Notes: generated by a model from the letters alone, not told the origin. A stretch of 64,000 nt of DNA from Alkalihalobacillus sp. AL-G (GCF_030643805.1 NZ_CP094656.1:3100001-3164000); one strand, 5' to 3'; numbered from the stretch's first letter, positions 27,585 through 35,772 are shown. Made by a program: numbers and translations.

Positions 27585-27608
27585 TGAAGAATCGCCTCCT
27601 TAAGCTGA
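27585..27608 (-). repeat. partial accessory-region repeat (hairpin-edge block)
   Basis: GAATCGCCTCCTTAAGCTGAA (plus strand, 27588-27608) matches the edge block of copy F (GCCTCCTTTAGCTGAACA). It separates the lipoprotein gene from the broken gene at 27626-27848. Confidence 0.4.
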
Positions 27609-27625
27609 AAATGAAGAAGGATTAT

Positions 27626-27848
27626 TTATTTTACTTTTACCGAGAACGCATAATTTCCGTCCCCTTGCTTCCAATCAGCTTGTACATAATAGACATATAC
27701 TCCTTTTTCTTTTGGAACAACGATTGAGTCATCTTTAACCTTAATTTTTTCTATATTGTTATTAAACAATCCTTTCCAATTCTTTAGTAAGAGGAAGGCG
27801 ATCACCTTGTGCAGCAATCACCCCGTTGGAAAAAATATTAATTCTCAT
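27626..27848 (-). pseudogene. 3' remnant of a secreted-protein gene with a frameshift
   Basis: Two overlapping minus-strand frames together read as one protein end: ATG at 27848 gives ...GVIAAQGDRLPLT, and the frame ending at 27626 continues KNWKGLFNNNIEKIKVKDDS and finishes ADWKQGDGNYAFSVKVK. The join needs a shift near 27788. No signal peptide or upstream part remains. The C-terminal pattern resembles small exported Bacillus proteins of unknown function. Confidence 0.55.
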
Positions 27849-27851
27849 GTA

Positions 27852-28118
27852 TTATAAGTTCGGAAACAAATCCAACATTAATGGTATATATACGACTATT
27901 GGTATCAATAGAATATAGACACCTTTTTTTCGTGTTCCTTTAGGTAACAAAAGCAATGAAGCAATAAAGAATAAAGGATAAACAATAAATATAATAATCA
28001 TAATGCCATCAACAACATTGCGAGCATGAGATGTTATATCTGCTAATATGGGCAGTGCAGCCCATTCACCAATACTAAACAAAACTACTGAAATCCAAAG
28101 CCATAATGGTAGCTTCAA
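27852..28118 (-). CDS. small three-span membrane protein (88 aa)
   Basis: Hydrophobic segments lie at about residues 5-20, 38-58 and 68-84, separated by short loops (SHARN, PKGTRKKG). TTG at 28118 is taken as the start because AAGGAGG lies nine bases before it; the longer frame runs through that site. No family recognised. Confidence 0.6.
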   Translation of the reverse strand: MKLPLWLWISVVLFSIGEWAALPILADITSHARNVVDGIMIIIFIVYPLFFIASLLLLPKGTRKKGVYILLIPIVVYIPLMLDLFPNL

Positions 28119-28167
28119 AATAAGGTACCTCCTTATTGAACAATCGCCAACGTTTGTATAATAATAC

Positions 28168-28490
28168 CTAATATCCATACCAAGATCGGCTAGAGACTTC
28201 TTTACTATCACTTACATAATAAACTGCAATTTCTTTTCCTTTTGGTCTAACTTTCGTGGAGGTAAAATATATATCCCATCCAGTATCCAATTTGTTTCTT
28301 ACTGACCTCAACACTTTAACAGTCACAAACGGTTCTCGATCTTGTTCATTTATGATATAGCCATCATAGTCCTTTTCTAAGGCTTCAAAAGCCAATTGCT
28401 CAGCTTTTTCCTGACTTAATCTATTCTTTTCTTCAGTAAAACCACTCACAAAAAATACCAAAATACAAACAGTATTTTTAGTAGCCTCAT
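28168..28490 (-). pseudogene. small exported protein gene with a frameshift in the signal peptide
   Basis: ATG at 28490, with AAGGGG ten bases upstream, starts MRLLKILFVFWYFL and then meets TGA. The +1 frame continues with VFFVSGFTEEKNRL and stays open to 28168, giving a mature domain with EKAEQLAFEALEKDYDGYI and VRSVRNKLDTGWDIYFTS. One base change in the TTTGG/TTTTTT tract (about 28449-28462) would restore a normal signal peptide. It is either a recent pseudogene or a homopolymer sequencing error. Confidence 0.65.
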
Positions 28491-28581
28491 ATAAGTAACC
28501 CCTTGTTATTTAAATTGAACTGCAAATTTTTGAGTATGTAAATAGCGATTAATAGCTCCAGTTTATGTAACAGCGATTATT

Positions 28582-28863
28582 TTACATTAAGTTTTTTATT
28601 TTGTTCGATTTAATGCATGTGCTTAAATACAGACCAAAAGAAATAAGTAGGGATATCAAACTTGAGATGAAGAATCCGAAGGCATATGAGGGAATATTTT
28701 TTTCTGGAACACTATCATTAATCTCAATGAATAAAAAATATACCCCCATTCCAGTTCCATCTACATCTGTTCTCAATGAACGTAACTCAAGTCCTTTGCC
28801 TGCTAATAAAATTGAAATGACAAAGAAAAAAACGGGTAAAATCCAACTCTTGCTTGTTCTCAT
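28582..28863 (-). CDS. small two-span membrane protein (93 aa)
   Basis: Hydrophobic helices lie at about residues 8-22 and 60-82; between them is an extracytoplasmic loop (TDVDGTGMGVYFLFIEIND), and the basic tail CIKSNKIKNLM follows. ATG at 28863 has AAAGGAG upstream. No family recognised. Single gene followed by an AT-rich gap. Confidence 0.65.
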   Translation of the reverse strand: MRTSKSWILPVFFFVISILLAGKGLELRSLRTDVDGTGMGVYFLFIEINDSVPEKNIPSYAFGFFISSLISLLISFGLYLSTCIKSNKIKNLM

Positions 28864-28914
28864 AACAAACTCCTTTCAAATTTACATTTTTTAATCTTAT
28901 TCCAGATAACGCCC

Positions 28915-29020
28915 GATTACTTAATCCCAATTATTTCAAAATTTGTGATTTATCACAATCCTTTATTTCAAAAAGCAAGACGCTTTCCTTGTTACAGAAA
29001 AGCCCCCTTAAATGGAATAA
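28915..29020 (-). repeat. dispersed accessory-region repeat, copy D (diverged)
   Basis: The blocks TTTGAAATAATTGGGATTAA, GAAATAAAGGATTGTGATAA and GGGGGCTTTTCTGTAACAAG occur in the same order as in copies C and F, but with many substitutions. It lies upstream of the 28582-28863 gene. Confidence 0.55.
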
Positions 29021-29094
29021 GCCACTAAGTAAATTGCAGTTATTTAAATATAGATCTTAGCCCTTCAGGAACGATTACTACATCCTGAATTTCA

Positions 29095-29393
29095 TTATTT
29101 CTCGTTCGGAGTTAAGTTAAGTAATACCATTTCGCCGTTATCAAATTCTAACAACTGATAAGTCTTAAAACTTGTACCTGCACTCATTTTTTGATTTACC
29201 CTTTTTAACGTTTCTTCAGAAATATGTTCCATTCGTCCTTCAGCAATAAGAGTATTAACATACGTAATTTTCAACTCTAACTGCTTCTTTGAACGACACC
29301 TCAACTGGCCCCTTTTGGAAGCTACATTATAAATAATATTACCTAACGATTTAAGAATACAGAAAGCACAATTACAACATTTTTGAGATTCAT
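29095..29393 (-). pseudogene. frameshifted small exported-protein gene
   Basis: ATG at 29393, with AGGGAG upstream, gives a signal-like start MNLKNVVIVLSVFLNR and then TAG. Another frame running through the same stretch continues as YNVASKRGQLRCRSKKQ, then LELKITYVNTLIAEGRM and EHISEETLKRVNQKM down to 29095. The total length is not a multiple of three, so at least one frameshift separates signal and domain. The downstream part could start alone at TTG 29304 (69 aa), but that start is weak. Confidence 0.55.
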
Positions 29394-29411
29394 AATTTCT
29401 CCCTATAAATT

Positions 29412-29455
29412 AAAAAGGCTTACACTATTTTGAATAAGCCCCCTTAAACGGAACA
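29412..29455 (-). repeat. accessory-region repeat, copy E (hairpin half)
   Basis: GGCTTA and TAAGCC form a short stem, followed (plus strand) by the edge block CCCCTTAAACGGAAC found in copies C, D and F. It lies between the broken gene and the P-loop gene. Confidence 0.5.
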
Positions 29456-29500
29456 AAGGGGGCAACAGTAGACTTGATTCCCCCCTTTTTTTATCTTAAT

Positions 29501-30343
29501 TTAAAAGTATCTATCCAATTCTTCTTTTAATATTATTCTGGTCTTGTCCAAATCTAATTGTGAATTATCAAGCCAAATTTTCTTCACATCAAGAGTGTCA
29601 TAGATTCTTTTTCCAAATAACTTCATCTCTTTTAACACTTCAATAGTTCCATCTACCCCATGATAATTTCGGCTTTTCCCGTAACCCTGTTCCGTGTAAT
29701 ATTCGATAAATCCTTCTGACCATGCTTTTGGCCGTTCAGCTAGTGCCCTTTCAAATGATTTGTTAATGCTTTTTTGATACACATATATCAGTATCGGATG
29801 TAATCTTTTTATACTCTCGCCTAACCCTAAAATATAGTCTGAAACTTCTTCAAACGACCTATTATATTTAACAAAGCCAATGGTCATTGGATTCTGCATA
29901 AAACAACACTCAAATACATAAGTTGAATGTTCATGATGTGCTTTTTCTCCGAAACCCTTCCACCTTTCTGTTATGAGTTCCACATTTTTTTCAAATGAAA
30001 GCTCATAAATATCATGTGTGAAAATATCATCAAATAGCTGATCAGGTATTTGTTTACCGTATTTTTCACTCATTTTTGCATAAGGAATGAAATACCCATT
30101 TTCTTGAATCATCACGTTATTTTGTAACATATGTTGATAATCGCTGTATTCCTTCAAAAGTTTTTCAAAGTCATTTTTATCATAAAAAGCCACACCATCA
30201 TAATCAGCTGGATGATCTAAATTGCCTTCTAAAAAAAGTCGTGCACCCAACCTTTGTTTTTTCAAAAGATCATGTACAAGTCTCGCAATAGTCGTTTTAC
30301 CTGATCCAGGTAAACCTTCAATTAATATTAACTTTGTATTCAT
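29501..30343 (-). CDS. P-loop NTPase/kinase-like protein (280 aa)
   Basis: Walker A LIEGLPGSGKTTIARL sits at residues 7-22, and VFECCFMQNPM occupies the usual position of a Walker B/acidic-partner strand. A C-terminal helical part contains LAERPKAWSEGFIEYYTEQG. The layout resembles thymidylate-kinase-like and other small-molecule kinase proteins found as orphan genes in Bacillus. ATG at 30343 has AAAGGAG upstream. Substrate unknown. Confidence 0.75.
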   Translation of the reverse strand: MNTKLILIEGLPGSGKTTIARLVHDLLKKQRLGARLFLEGNLDHPADYDGVAFYDKNDFEKLLKEYSDYQHMLQNNVMIQENGYFIPYAKMSEKYGKQIPDQLFDDIFTHDIYELSFEKNVELITERWKGFGEKAHHEHSTYVFECCFMQNPMTIGFVKYNRSFEEVSDYILGLGESIKRLHPILIYVYQKSINKSFERALAERPKAWSEGFIEYYTEQGYGKSRNYHGVDGTIEVLKEMKLFGKRIYDTLDVKKIWLDNSQLDLDKTRIILKEELDRYF

Positions 30344-30485
30344 TTAGACTCCTTTTTTACAATGTATTTAATAAGCTATTTCTGATAGTTTGAGTTTGGG
30401 GTAATTAGCCAATCTATCTTTAATTAAGGAAGCTACTTCACCTGTTCTCCTCCTATTCATTAAGGAACTCTAAAATAAACTCATA

Positions 30486-30588
30486 TTTTTAATTACAATT
30501 ATTTCAAATTTATGAATCTAACTCAATGATTTATTTCATAAAAAAGGAAGCATATCTTTTTACAGATATGCCTCCTTTAGCTGAACAG
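30486..30588 (-). repeat. dispersed accessory-region repeat, copy F (best preserved)
   Basis: Minus strand: TGTTCAGCTAAAGGAGGC, then the stem GGCATATCT/AGATATGCT followed by TTCCTTTTTT, then GAAATAAATCATTGAGTTAG, then TTTGAAATAATTGTAATTAA. The hairpin plus T-run can act as an intrinsic terminator, and the 3' block precedes the next gene. It serves as the reference for the family. Confidence 0.75.
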
Positions 30589-30647
30589 GAGAAACTTAAT
30601 CAAGGGTTCAACACTTTTCACTATAAAATTACCTGGGTCCCAGTCTA

Positions 30648-30800
30648 ATGAAATTAGATATAATGGTAGGTGAACTTGATGAGGATATAAGTTTAGATAC
30701 CATTACTCTTAAAATTGATGCTTCAGGTATCGGTAATGTTAAACTAAGTGAAGAATTTGTGGTTGTATTAATAGAGTATAAAAAAGTACGAAGAGGCTAA
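30648..30800 (+). pseudogene. orphan 50-codon fragment on the plus strand
   Basis: The open frame MKLDIMVGELDEDISLDTIT, then LKIDASGIGNVKLSEEFVVV ends at TAA 30798-30800. The amino-acid content looks coding, but no ribosome site precedes the ATG and a stop lies eight codons upstream. Probably the 3' end of a lost gene; function unknown. It occupies the middle of the 600-bp gap between 30344 and 30941, whose other contents are repeat copies. Confidence 0.4.
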
Positions 30801-30828
30801 CTAACTGGTGACTTCTTCATAGAGGGGG

Positions 30829-30862
30829 CGATAACTTAATTATCACCCCTTATCTGGAACAG
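30829..30862 (-). repeat. partial accessory-region repeat (hairpin-edge block)
   Basis: GATAACTTAATTATC forms a hairpin and is followed (plus strand) by ACCCCTTATCTGGAACAG, the edge block of the regional repeat. It is 80 bp from the stop of the reductase gene. Confidence 0.45.
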
Positions 30863-30941
30863 ACTGAACAAAGTTAAATAGTTATTATCTGTTGCCTAAT
30901 ACTCGGCTACCACAGGCAAGGTTCTACCAGCATACCGCGAA

Positions 30942-31514
30942 TTATTCAGCAGCAGCGTAGTGCAGCAGCACGTTGCCAGATGCAAAGCTCTTGGCTTGGA
31001 GGAATGTAAGCCCGTTTTGATTAACCTCTTTGAAAAGTGGCTTTCCTCCACTAGCGATGACTGGTGTCAGAATGAACACATACTCGTCTATTAGCCCGGC
31101 CTTAGTAAGTTGCTGAACGACTGTGCCGCTACCCATGATAAGAATGTCAGATCCATCTTCTTCCTTCAGCTTCTTTACAACTTCAGTGATATCGCTACTA
31201 TAAAATTCAGTGTTCTCCCAGTCGGACATCTTCATCGTTTCCGAGAAGACAATTTTTCTCATGTCGGTCAGCTCTTGTGCCAACGCCTTCATTTCTTTAG
31301 GGGCGTTTGGGTCGCGCAGAACGGGCGGCCATGAAGCCTCGAACAACTCAAAAGTAGCTTTGCCTGCTATGAGCGTATCTGCCTTCACCATCTCGTGAGT
31401 AGTTTTATCGACGTCGTTGTCTGGGACGAACCAGTCCATACCTCCAGTCATTTCGTTGAGACTGGCAAAATAACCATCAATAGAAACTCGGTTAATCATT
31501 TTGACTTTTCGCAT
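30942..31514 (-). CDS. dihydrofolate reductase-family protein (RibD C-terminal-like)
   Basis: Single-domain pyridine-nucleotide-dependent reductase fold: MINRVSIDGYFASL at the N terminus, LIAGKATFELFEASWPP, and ILIMGSGTVVQQLTKAGLID near the NADP-binding end. 190 residues; ATG at 31514 has AGGAAGGAG upstream, so the longer frame is not used. It is immediately downstream of an AraC regulator on the same strand, a frequent pairing, and probably under its control. Substrate unknown; such proteins are not true folate enzymes by default. Confidence 0.85.
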   Translation of the reverse strand: MRKVKMINRVSIDGYFASLNEMTGGMDWFVPDNDVDKTTHEMVKADTLIAGKATFELFEASWPPVLRDPNAPKEMKALAQELTDMRKIVFSETMKMSDWENTEFYSSDITEVVKKLKEEDGSDILIMGSGTVVQQLTKAGLIDEYVFILTPVIASGGKPLFKEVNQNGLTFLQAKSFASGNVLLHYAAAE

Positions 31515-31596
31515 CGTAATGCTCCTTCCTTTATGTTTTACATTCCCATTATAATTGGAAAGAGTGATATAAAATTGTACAAAGCCGTCATTTTTG

Positions 31597-32433
31597 CTAT
31601 AAATACGATGACCCGGCCTCATCGCTATGGAATTCACTCACCTTATTCGTAATGCTTTTCGGCGTAACCCAGGAAAACGCTTTGATGTCGCGGATAAAAT
31701 GCGATTGATCGTAAAAGTTAAGCGCGTAAGCGATATCCGAAAATCGTTCGTACTGCCCCGTATTCATCATCCTCAGTGCCTCATTCACTCGCTTTACTCG
31801 AATGTACAACTGGGGTGGCATGCCGACGACTCGGGCAAAACGCTTCTGGAATTGACGCTCCGAAATATGAAATGCCGACAATAAATCTTTCACTGTAACA
31901 GTTGAAATGTGCAAACGAATAAAACCCAGCGCCTGCTCGATGAGTTCATCTCTTTTATTCGTTTTCTCCAGCTTTGTGATAAGGAATTCGCCGAGCATAG
32001 TAATTCGCTCGGCATTTGTTTTGGTGGCTAAAAGCTGCTTCTCAAGCTCTTTTGCGCCAAATTGGTCGGGCATCAGAAAACCTTGGTTGAGCGAGGATGC
32101 ATCCATACCAAACAGCGTATAGAGCGCGTGAGACTTGAAGACCACTTGTATTGTCGTGTACGGCTTGTTTCTAAAGTGCATGACACTCGGTTCGGAACCT
32201 TGTCCATGTAGAAACAATATTGGAATATTCGAGATTTGTGCCGAGCGGGTCGCAATACTTTCTATAGCAGCTGAAGCATCAGTAGAAAGCTGGAACACAA
32301 TACCAGGAAGGCCATTCGGACATACCTTAACATCCAGTGCTTCACTACCCGTATGCGAGGCAATCCGAAGGCACTCGATGTCGCTTCTCAATACCTTTGG
32401 TGGCGGCAAGACTGTAAAGTTTATTGTTCTCAT
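31597..32433 (-). CDS. AraC-family transcriptional regulator
   Basis: N-terminal sensor part (about 1-160) of the DUF6597 type, followed by the two AraC helix-turn-helix motifs: TVKDLLSAFHISERQFQKRF and FSDIAYALNFYDQSHFIRDI. 278 residues, normal length. ATG at 32433 lies 12 bases after GGAGG, longer spacing than usual. It probably controls the reductase gene downstream. Confidence 0.88.
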   Translation of the reverse strand: MRTINFTVLPPPKVLRSDIECLRIASHTGSEALDVKVCPNGLPGIVFQLSTDASAAIESIATRSAQISNIPILFLHGQGSEPSVMHFRNKPYTTIQVVFKSHALYTLFGMDASSLNQGFLMPDQFGAKELEKQLLATKTNAERITMLGEFLITKLEKTNKRDELIEQALGFIRLHISTVTVKDLLSAFHISERQFQKRFARVVGMPPQLYIRVKRVNEALRMMNTGQYERFSDIAYALNFYDQSHFIRDIKAFSWVTPKSITNKVSEFHSDEAGSSYL

Positions 32434-32774
32434 AACCCGCCAATACCTCCGGCTAAGAGTAGTTGCTGATTCCTATGGGACACTGGTTGATACATGTTAC
32501 TTACCTCCACAGATGCAAGTTATTATAGGCTTTACTCATAATATCCTTGCATATGAATTCGACGAAACATCGGATAAACCCTTTTGCTACTTGGGCTTTT
32601 GATTATTCAGCAAGCCCCTGTAGCATGTCGTTGATTTAAATCAAAATTTAAATTCAGCAATCGCCACAGTTTTCTTGAGTACCCACTCGCTTATTTAATT
32701 AGTTAATTAGTAAATGAAAAAAGTATATATAAAAGCACAAAAAAGAAAATAATTAATAATAAAACAATGATACC
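32434..32774. other. 340-bp gap between AraC gene and cupin remnant
   Basis: No gene is supported. The stretch is AT-rich, with an inverted repeat around GATTTAAATC (32629-32655) and a fragment AAGCCCCTGTAG weakly like the regional hairpin-edge block. Poly-purine/AT sequence at 32700-32770 shows no coding frame. Confidence 0.5.
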
Positions 32775-33058
32775 CTACATGCGATCCTTGCTCTCGTTCC
32801 AGAATTGATGTACCTGTTTAGAAAGAACCCTAATATGTTGATCAGGTCCAAGAAACTGCTCCTTGCCATCTACAGTGACAGCGCATCTTCCCTTCCTTAA
32901 CCGTAAATGATTCCGTTAGATTTCGATGCCAATGAGGGCCGCTCATAGCACCTCGTTTCATTGCCAAATGTTCAACAATTAGGTACTCCCTGTTTATCTG
33001 TGCCTTGATCCAAAGGTGTAATTGTTGTGCCATCCGGATGAACGAGTACCTCTTCCAT
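32775..33058 (-). pseudogene. cupin-domain protein gene with two frameshifts
   Basis: Three frames joined in order give a small cupin protein: MEEVLVHPDGTTITPLDQGT from ATG 33058; then LIVEHLAMKRGAMSGPHWHR with NLTESFTVKEGKM (metal-site histidines H-W-H and Glu); then AVTVDGKEQFLGPDQHI and FWNESKDRM with TAG at 32775. Frame changes lie near 32980 and 32885. The cupin double-stranded beta-helix is otherwise intact, so decay is recent or two errors exist. Confidence 0.7.
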
Positions 33059-33157
33059 TGATTGAATCACCCTATTCAGTTTCCACTATATTTCATAATT
33101 GAAATTAATTGCCATTTATATTGGTTGTTAAAACAAACTAAAACATACTATCACAAT

Positions 33158-33200
33158 AAAAAATCGAGTATAAAACCTATTCGATTTTACACTCGATATC
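33158..33200 (-). terminator. terminator of the MacB-type ABC operon
   Basis: On the minus strand ATCGAGTGTAAAA pairs with TTTTATACTCGAT and is followed by TTTTTTA. A 13-bp stem, about 70 bp after the permease stop. Confidence 0.85.
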
Positions 33201-33265
33201 TATGCTATTTCTACTTTTGCTCTACGTTATCTGAACGAATTAAAACAAGACATCTCAACTTATTG

Positions 33266-34621
33266 TTACACTTCTCTTCTCATCGCTTTTAAAACATCGA
33301 CTTTAGTTGCTCTGCTCGCTGGGCGTAGACCAGAGAGAATTGTTACACCAAGACAAATTCCAACACAAATCAGTGGAAGGACTACTGGAATGTAGGAGAA
33401 AACAAAGTCCTCTGGAGGTTGTTCACCAAAGGCGCTTCCAAAAATGATCGGAAGCAAAAGGTTTACACCGTAACTGATTCCATACGCTACAATTGTCCCG
33501 AACAAAGCACCTAGAATTCCAATATAACTGCTCTCTAATAGAAAGATCCTTTTGATCGTCGCTGGATTTGCACCGATCGCTTTCATGATACCAATATCCG
33601 GAGCACGTTCTGTAACTGCCATGGTCATCGTGTTATAAATTCCAATCGATGCAATGAGGATCGCGATCGTACCAATAAATATCAGTCCGCTTTTTGCAAT
33701 TAAAAATAGGAGATTTATTTGTTTCATCTCGCTAGCTACTGAGTAGGCGGCATAGTCTTTTTTCTTAATCGTTTCAACAATTCCTTCGACATTTTCAACG
33801 TTATCGGCAAATATTTTCACCTGACTGTATACCCTTTCATCTGGCGGTTGAACATCTGGGGATTTACTTCCCTGCATATCTGGAGGAATCAGAATTCCGT
33901 TTCGAGTATCCGTAAAAGCCTCAATCTCTGATAAAGTTTTCTCTGAGATCAATACATTTTGATTCTTTACCCATTCCTTCGTTGGCTTCTTTCCAATCCC
34001 GACGATGGTCAGTTCAAACTGTTTTGCCTTCTCTTCACTCCCTTCATACTTTTTCACTTCGAGTTCAATCGTTTTATTTAAAACATTTTCTTTATACGTA
34101 AACTTCTCTTTAACGTTGCCTTTTTCATCGACCGGAGGCTTACCTTCACCATTCCATTTTGCTAGACTGCTGGCAAAGTTGTAACCGACAACTATTTCAT
34201 TACCAGATTTCGGAAGTCGTCCTTTAGACAGTTCAAAGCCCGATTTTATTTCTGAAGGAAAATCAACTGCAATCGGACTACCGCTGCTCATATATTCTCC
34301 AATATGGTAAGTCGTAGTTTGTCCTACCCTTTGTCTCCGAGTTACCGCTTTAACATGGTCTACCGTTTTCAAGTAATTGATATCGTCTATGGTAATACCA
34401 TCAACTTTTTCATCAATATTCTTACCGAACACTTGTATTTCAGTAAGTAAACGCCCTTGGGTAACATCGGTAACAACCGATTTCTGGATACCAAATGCAA
34501 CTGAGGCAAGTACAATCAGGAAGGCACAGCCCATAGCCGTTGCAAGAATCGTCATAAACACACGTGACTTATTTTTCTTCATATTTTTTCGTACGAATTG
34601 AAACTGATCCTTAAACCTCAT
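33266..34621 (-). CDS. ABC transporter permease, FtsX/MacB type
   Basis: Four-helix permease of the MacB/YtrF kind: helix 1 at about 22-45, a large extracytoplasmic domain (about 46-300), then three helices near 310-335, 355-385 and 400-425, with MTMAVTERAPDIGIMKAIGA between helices 2 and 3 and GLRPASRATKVDVLKAMR at the end. ATG at 34621 overlaps the ATPase gene by 11 bases and has GAGGGGG upstream. Such pairs export peptides or sense and remove membrane-active compounds; substrate unknown. Confidence 0.9.
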   Translation of the reverse strand: MRFKDQFQFVRKNMKKNKSRVFMTILATAMGCAFLIVLASVAFGIQKSVVTDVTQGRLLTEIQVFGKNIDEKVDGITIDDINYLKTVDHVKAVTRRQRVGQTTTYHIGEYMSSGSPIAVDFPSEIKSGFELSKGRLPKSGNEIVVGYNFASSLAKWNGEGKPPVDEKGNVKEKFTYKENVLNKTIELEVKKYEGSEEKAKQFELTIVGIGKKPTKEWVKNQNVLISEKTLSEIEAFTDTRNGILIPPDMQGSKSPDVQPPDERVYSQVKIFADNVENVEGIVETIKKKDYAAYSVASEMKQINLLFLIAKSGLIFIGTIAILIASIGIYNTMTMAVTERAPDIGIMKAIGANPATIKRIFLLESSYIGILGALFGTIVAYGISYGVNLLLPIIFGSAFGEQPPEDFVFSYIPVVLPLICVGICLGVTILSGLRPASRATKVDVLKAMRREV

Positions 34622-35309
34622 GATGCAAAGCCCCCTCATTCATTGCTCCATCTGCTAATTCGATAACTCGATCTCCAATTCGGGCAACCTTTTCATCATG
34701 AGTGATAATTAGAAAAGTGATATCAAGATCGCGATTAAGCTGTTGGATAAAATCCAGTAATTCATTTTCTGTTTCACTATCCAGACTACCAGTAGGTTCA
34801 TCAGCTAATATGATCGGAGGGTTTAAGATCAATGCCCTTGCGATACTGACTCGTTGCTGTTGCCCTCCGGATAATTCACTCGGATAATGATCCATGAAAT
34901 CCTGTATACCTACTTTAAGGAGAATTTGTTCTGTCTTCCTTTTCCGTTCCGCTTCCTTCTCACCTTTAAGGGTAAGTGCAAGTTCGACATTCTCAAAGGC
35001 AGTCATACTTGGAATCAACTGAAAGCTTTGAAAGATGAACCCTAAATGGTTCATGCGAAAATTTGCCCATTCGCTTTCGTTCAGATCACTGACTTTCTCA
35101 GAATCAATAAAAATTTCACCGCTTGTCGGTTTCAAATAACCACTGATCAAGTTAAGTAGCGTTGATTTTCCAGAACCACTTCTTCCGACAATGGTCACGA
35201 TTTCTCCTTTCTGTACCGTTAAACTAATATCATGTAGTACAGGGACTATGGTCTCTTTTCCCTTTTTTCCTATAGCGAACTGATGACTCAGCTTTTTTAC
35301 TTCTATCAT
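34611..35309 (-). CDS. ABC transporter ATP-binding protein, MacB/LolD type
   Basis: ATPase partner of the permease at 33266-34621. Walker A VGRSGSGKSTLL, Q-loop FIFQSFQLIPSMTAFENVEL, signature ELSGGQQQRVSIARAL, Walker B IILADEPTGSLDSET, H-loop IITHD. 232 residues with no extra domain. ATG at 35309 has GGGGG six bases upstream. First gene of a two-gene operon. Confidence 0.92.
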   Translation of the reverse strand: MIEVKKLSHQFAIGKKGKETIVPVLHDISLTVQKGEIVTIVGRSGSGKSTLLNLISGYLKPTSGEIFIDSEKVSDLNESEWANFRMNHLGFIFQSFQLIPSMTAFENVELALTLKGEKEAERKRKTEQILLKVGIQDFMDHYPSELSGGQQQRVSIARALILNPPIILADEPTGSLDSETENELLDFIQQLNRDLDITFLIITHDEKVARIGDRVIELADGAMNEGALHHEV

Positions 35310-35626
35310 TATTTACCCCCATTATTCCTTTGTCCTTTTACATTAGTAAGACGTACAATTTCGGAATAAGGTTCGGAACTTTTTAATTGGGTGTTATTTT
35401 CCAATTAATAAGGAGCTGTCCAACAAGGTGGCTGACTTTGTTTGTCCTGGATAATTTTGTGACGAAGTTCAATATTTATGAGTGAAGAAATCAGTTTTAT
35501 GTACCTGAATATTGGATTTTTTATAGGGGAAATTCAGATTTTGAAGATTTGGGGCCATTGAGTGGACAGAATCTGAATCCATGGCATGATTGGAATTGAT
35601 ATATCTGAGGAATCTTGATTATCCCT
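35310..35626. other. gap between ABC operon and subtilase
   Basis: No gene is supported. It should hold the promoter of the ABC operon near 35310-35400. From about 35530 the sequence grades into the degenerate tandem repeats that end at the subtilase terminator. Confidence 0.5.
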
Positions 35627-35713
35627 GTGGAAATTGAGAAATTACCGCGAAATTGGGGATTTTACTGCAAAATCGAGAAATTCACTGCCAGACAGGAATT
35701 TTACTGCGGAATG
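35627..35713. repeat. degenerate ~20-bp tandem repeats (about four and a half units)
   Basis: Units such as CGCGAAATTGGGGATTTTAC and TGCAAAATCGAGAAATTCAC repeat with period 19-20 bp. It is non-coding and lies just past the subtilase gene's terminator. It resembles in period, not in consensus, the arrays at 10264 and 46558. Confidence 0.7.
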
Positions 35714-35716
35714 AAG

Positions 35717-35752
35717 TAAGAGGGCTGACCCCATTGTGGATCAGCCCTCTTA
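35717..35752. terminator. hairpin after the subtilase gene
   Basis: TAAGAGGGCTGA and TCAGCCCTCTTA form a 12-bp perfect stem 20 bp past the protease stop. The T-run is weak; it may stop transcription in either direction. Confidence 0.65.
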
Positions 35753-35772
35753 CATTGTAATATTAAGTTGAG

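Noticed and set aside
30440-30465. GTG start with AGGAGG upstream on the minus strand
   Set aside because: The frame is GTG-AAG-TAG, two codons; more likely the remnant of a lost gene start than a functional leader.
18655-30588. attC sites of an integron
   Set aside because: The regional repeat has no RYYYAAC/GTTRRRY pair at its ends and no integrase gene is in the window. Described as an unclassified repeat instead.
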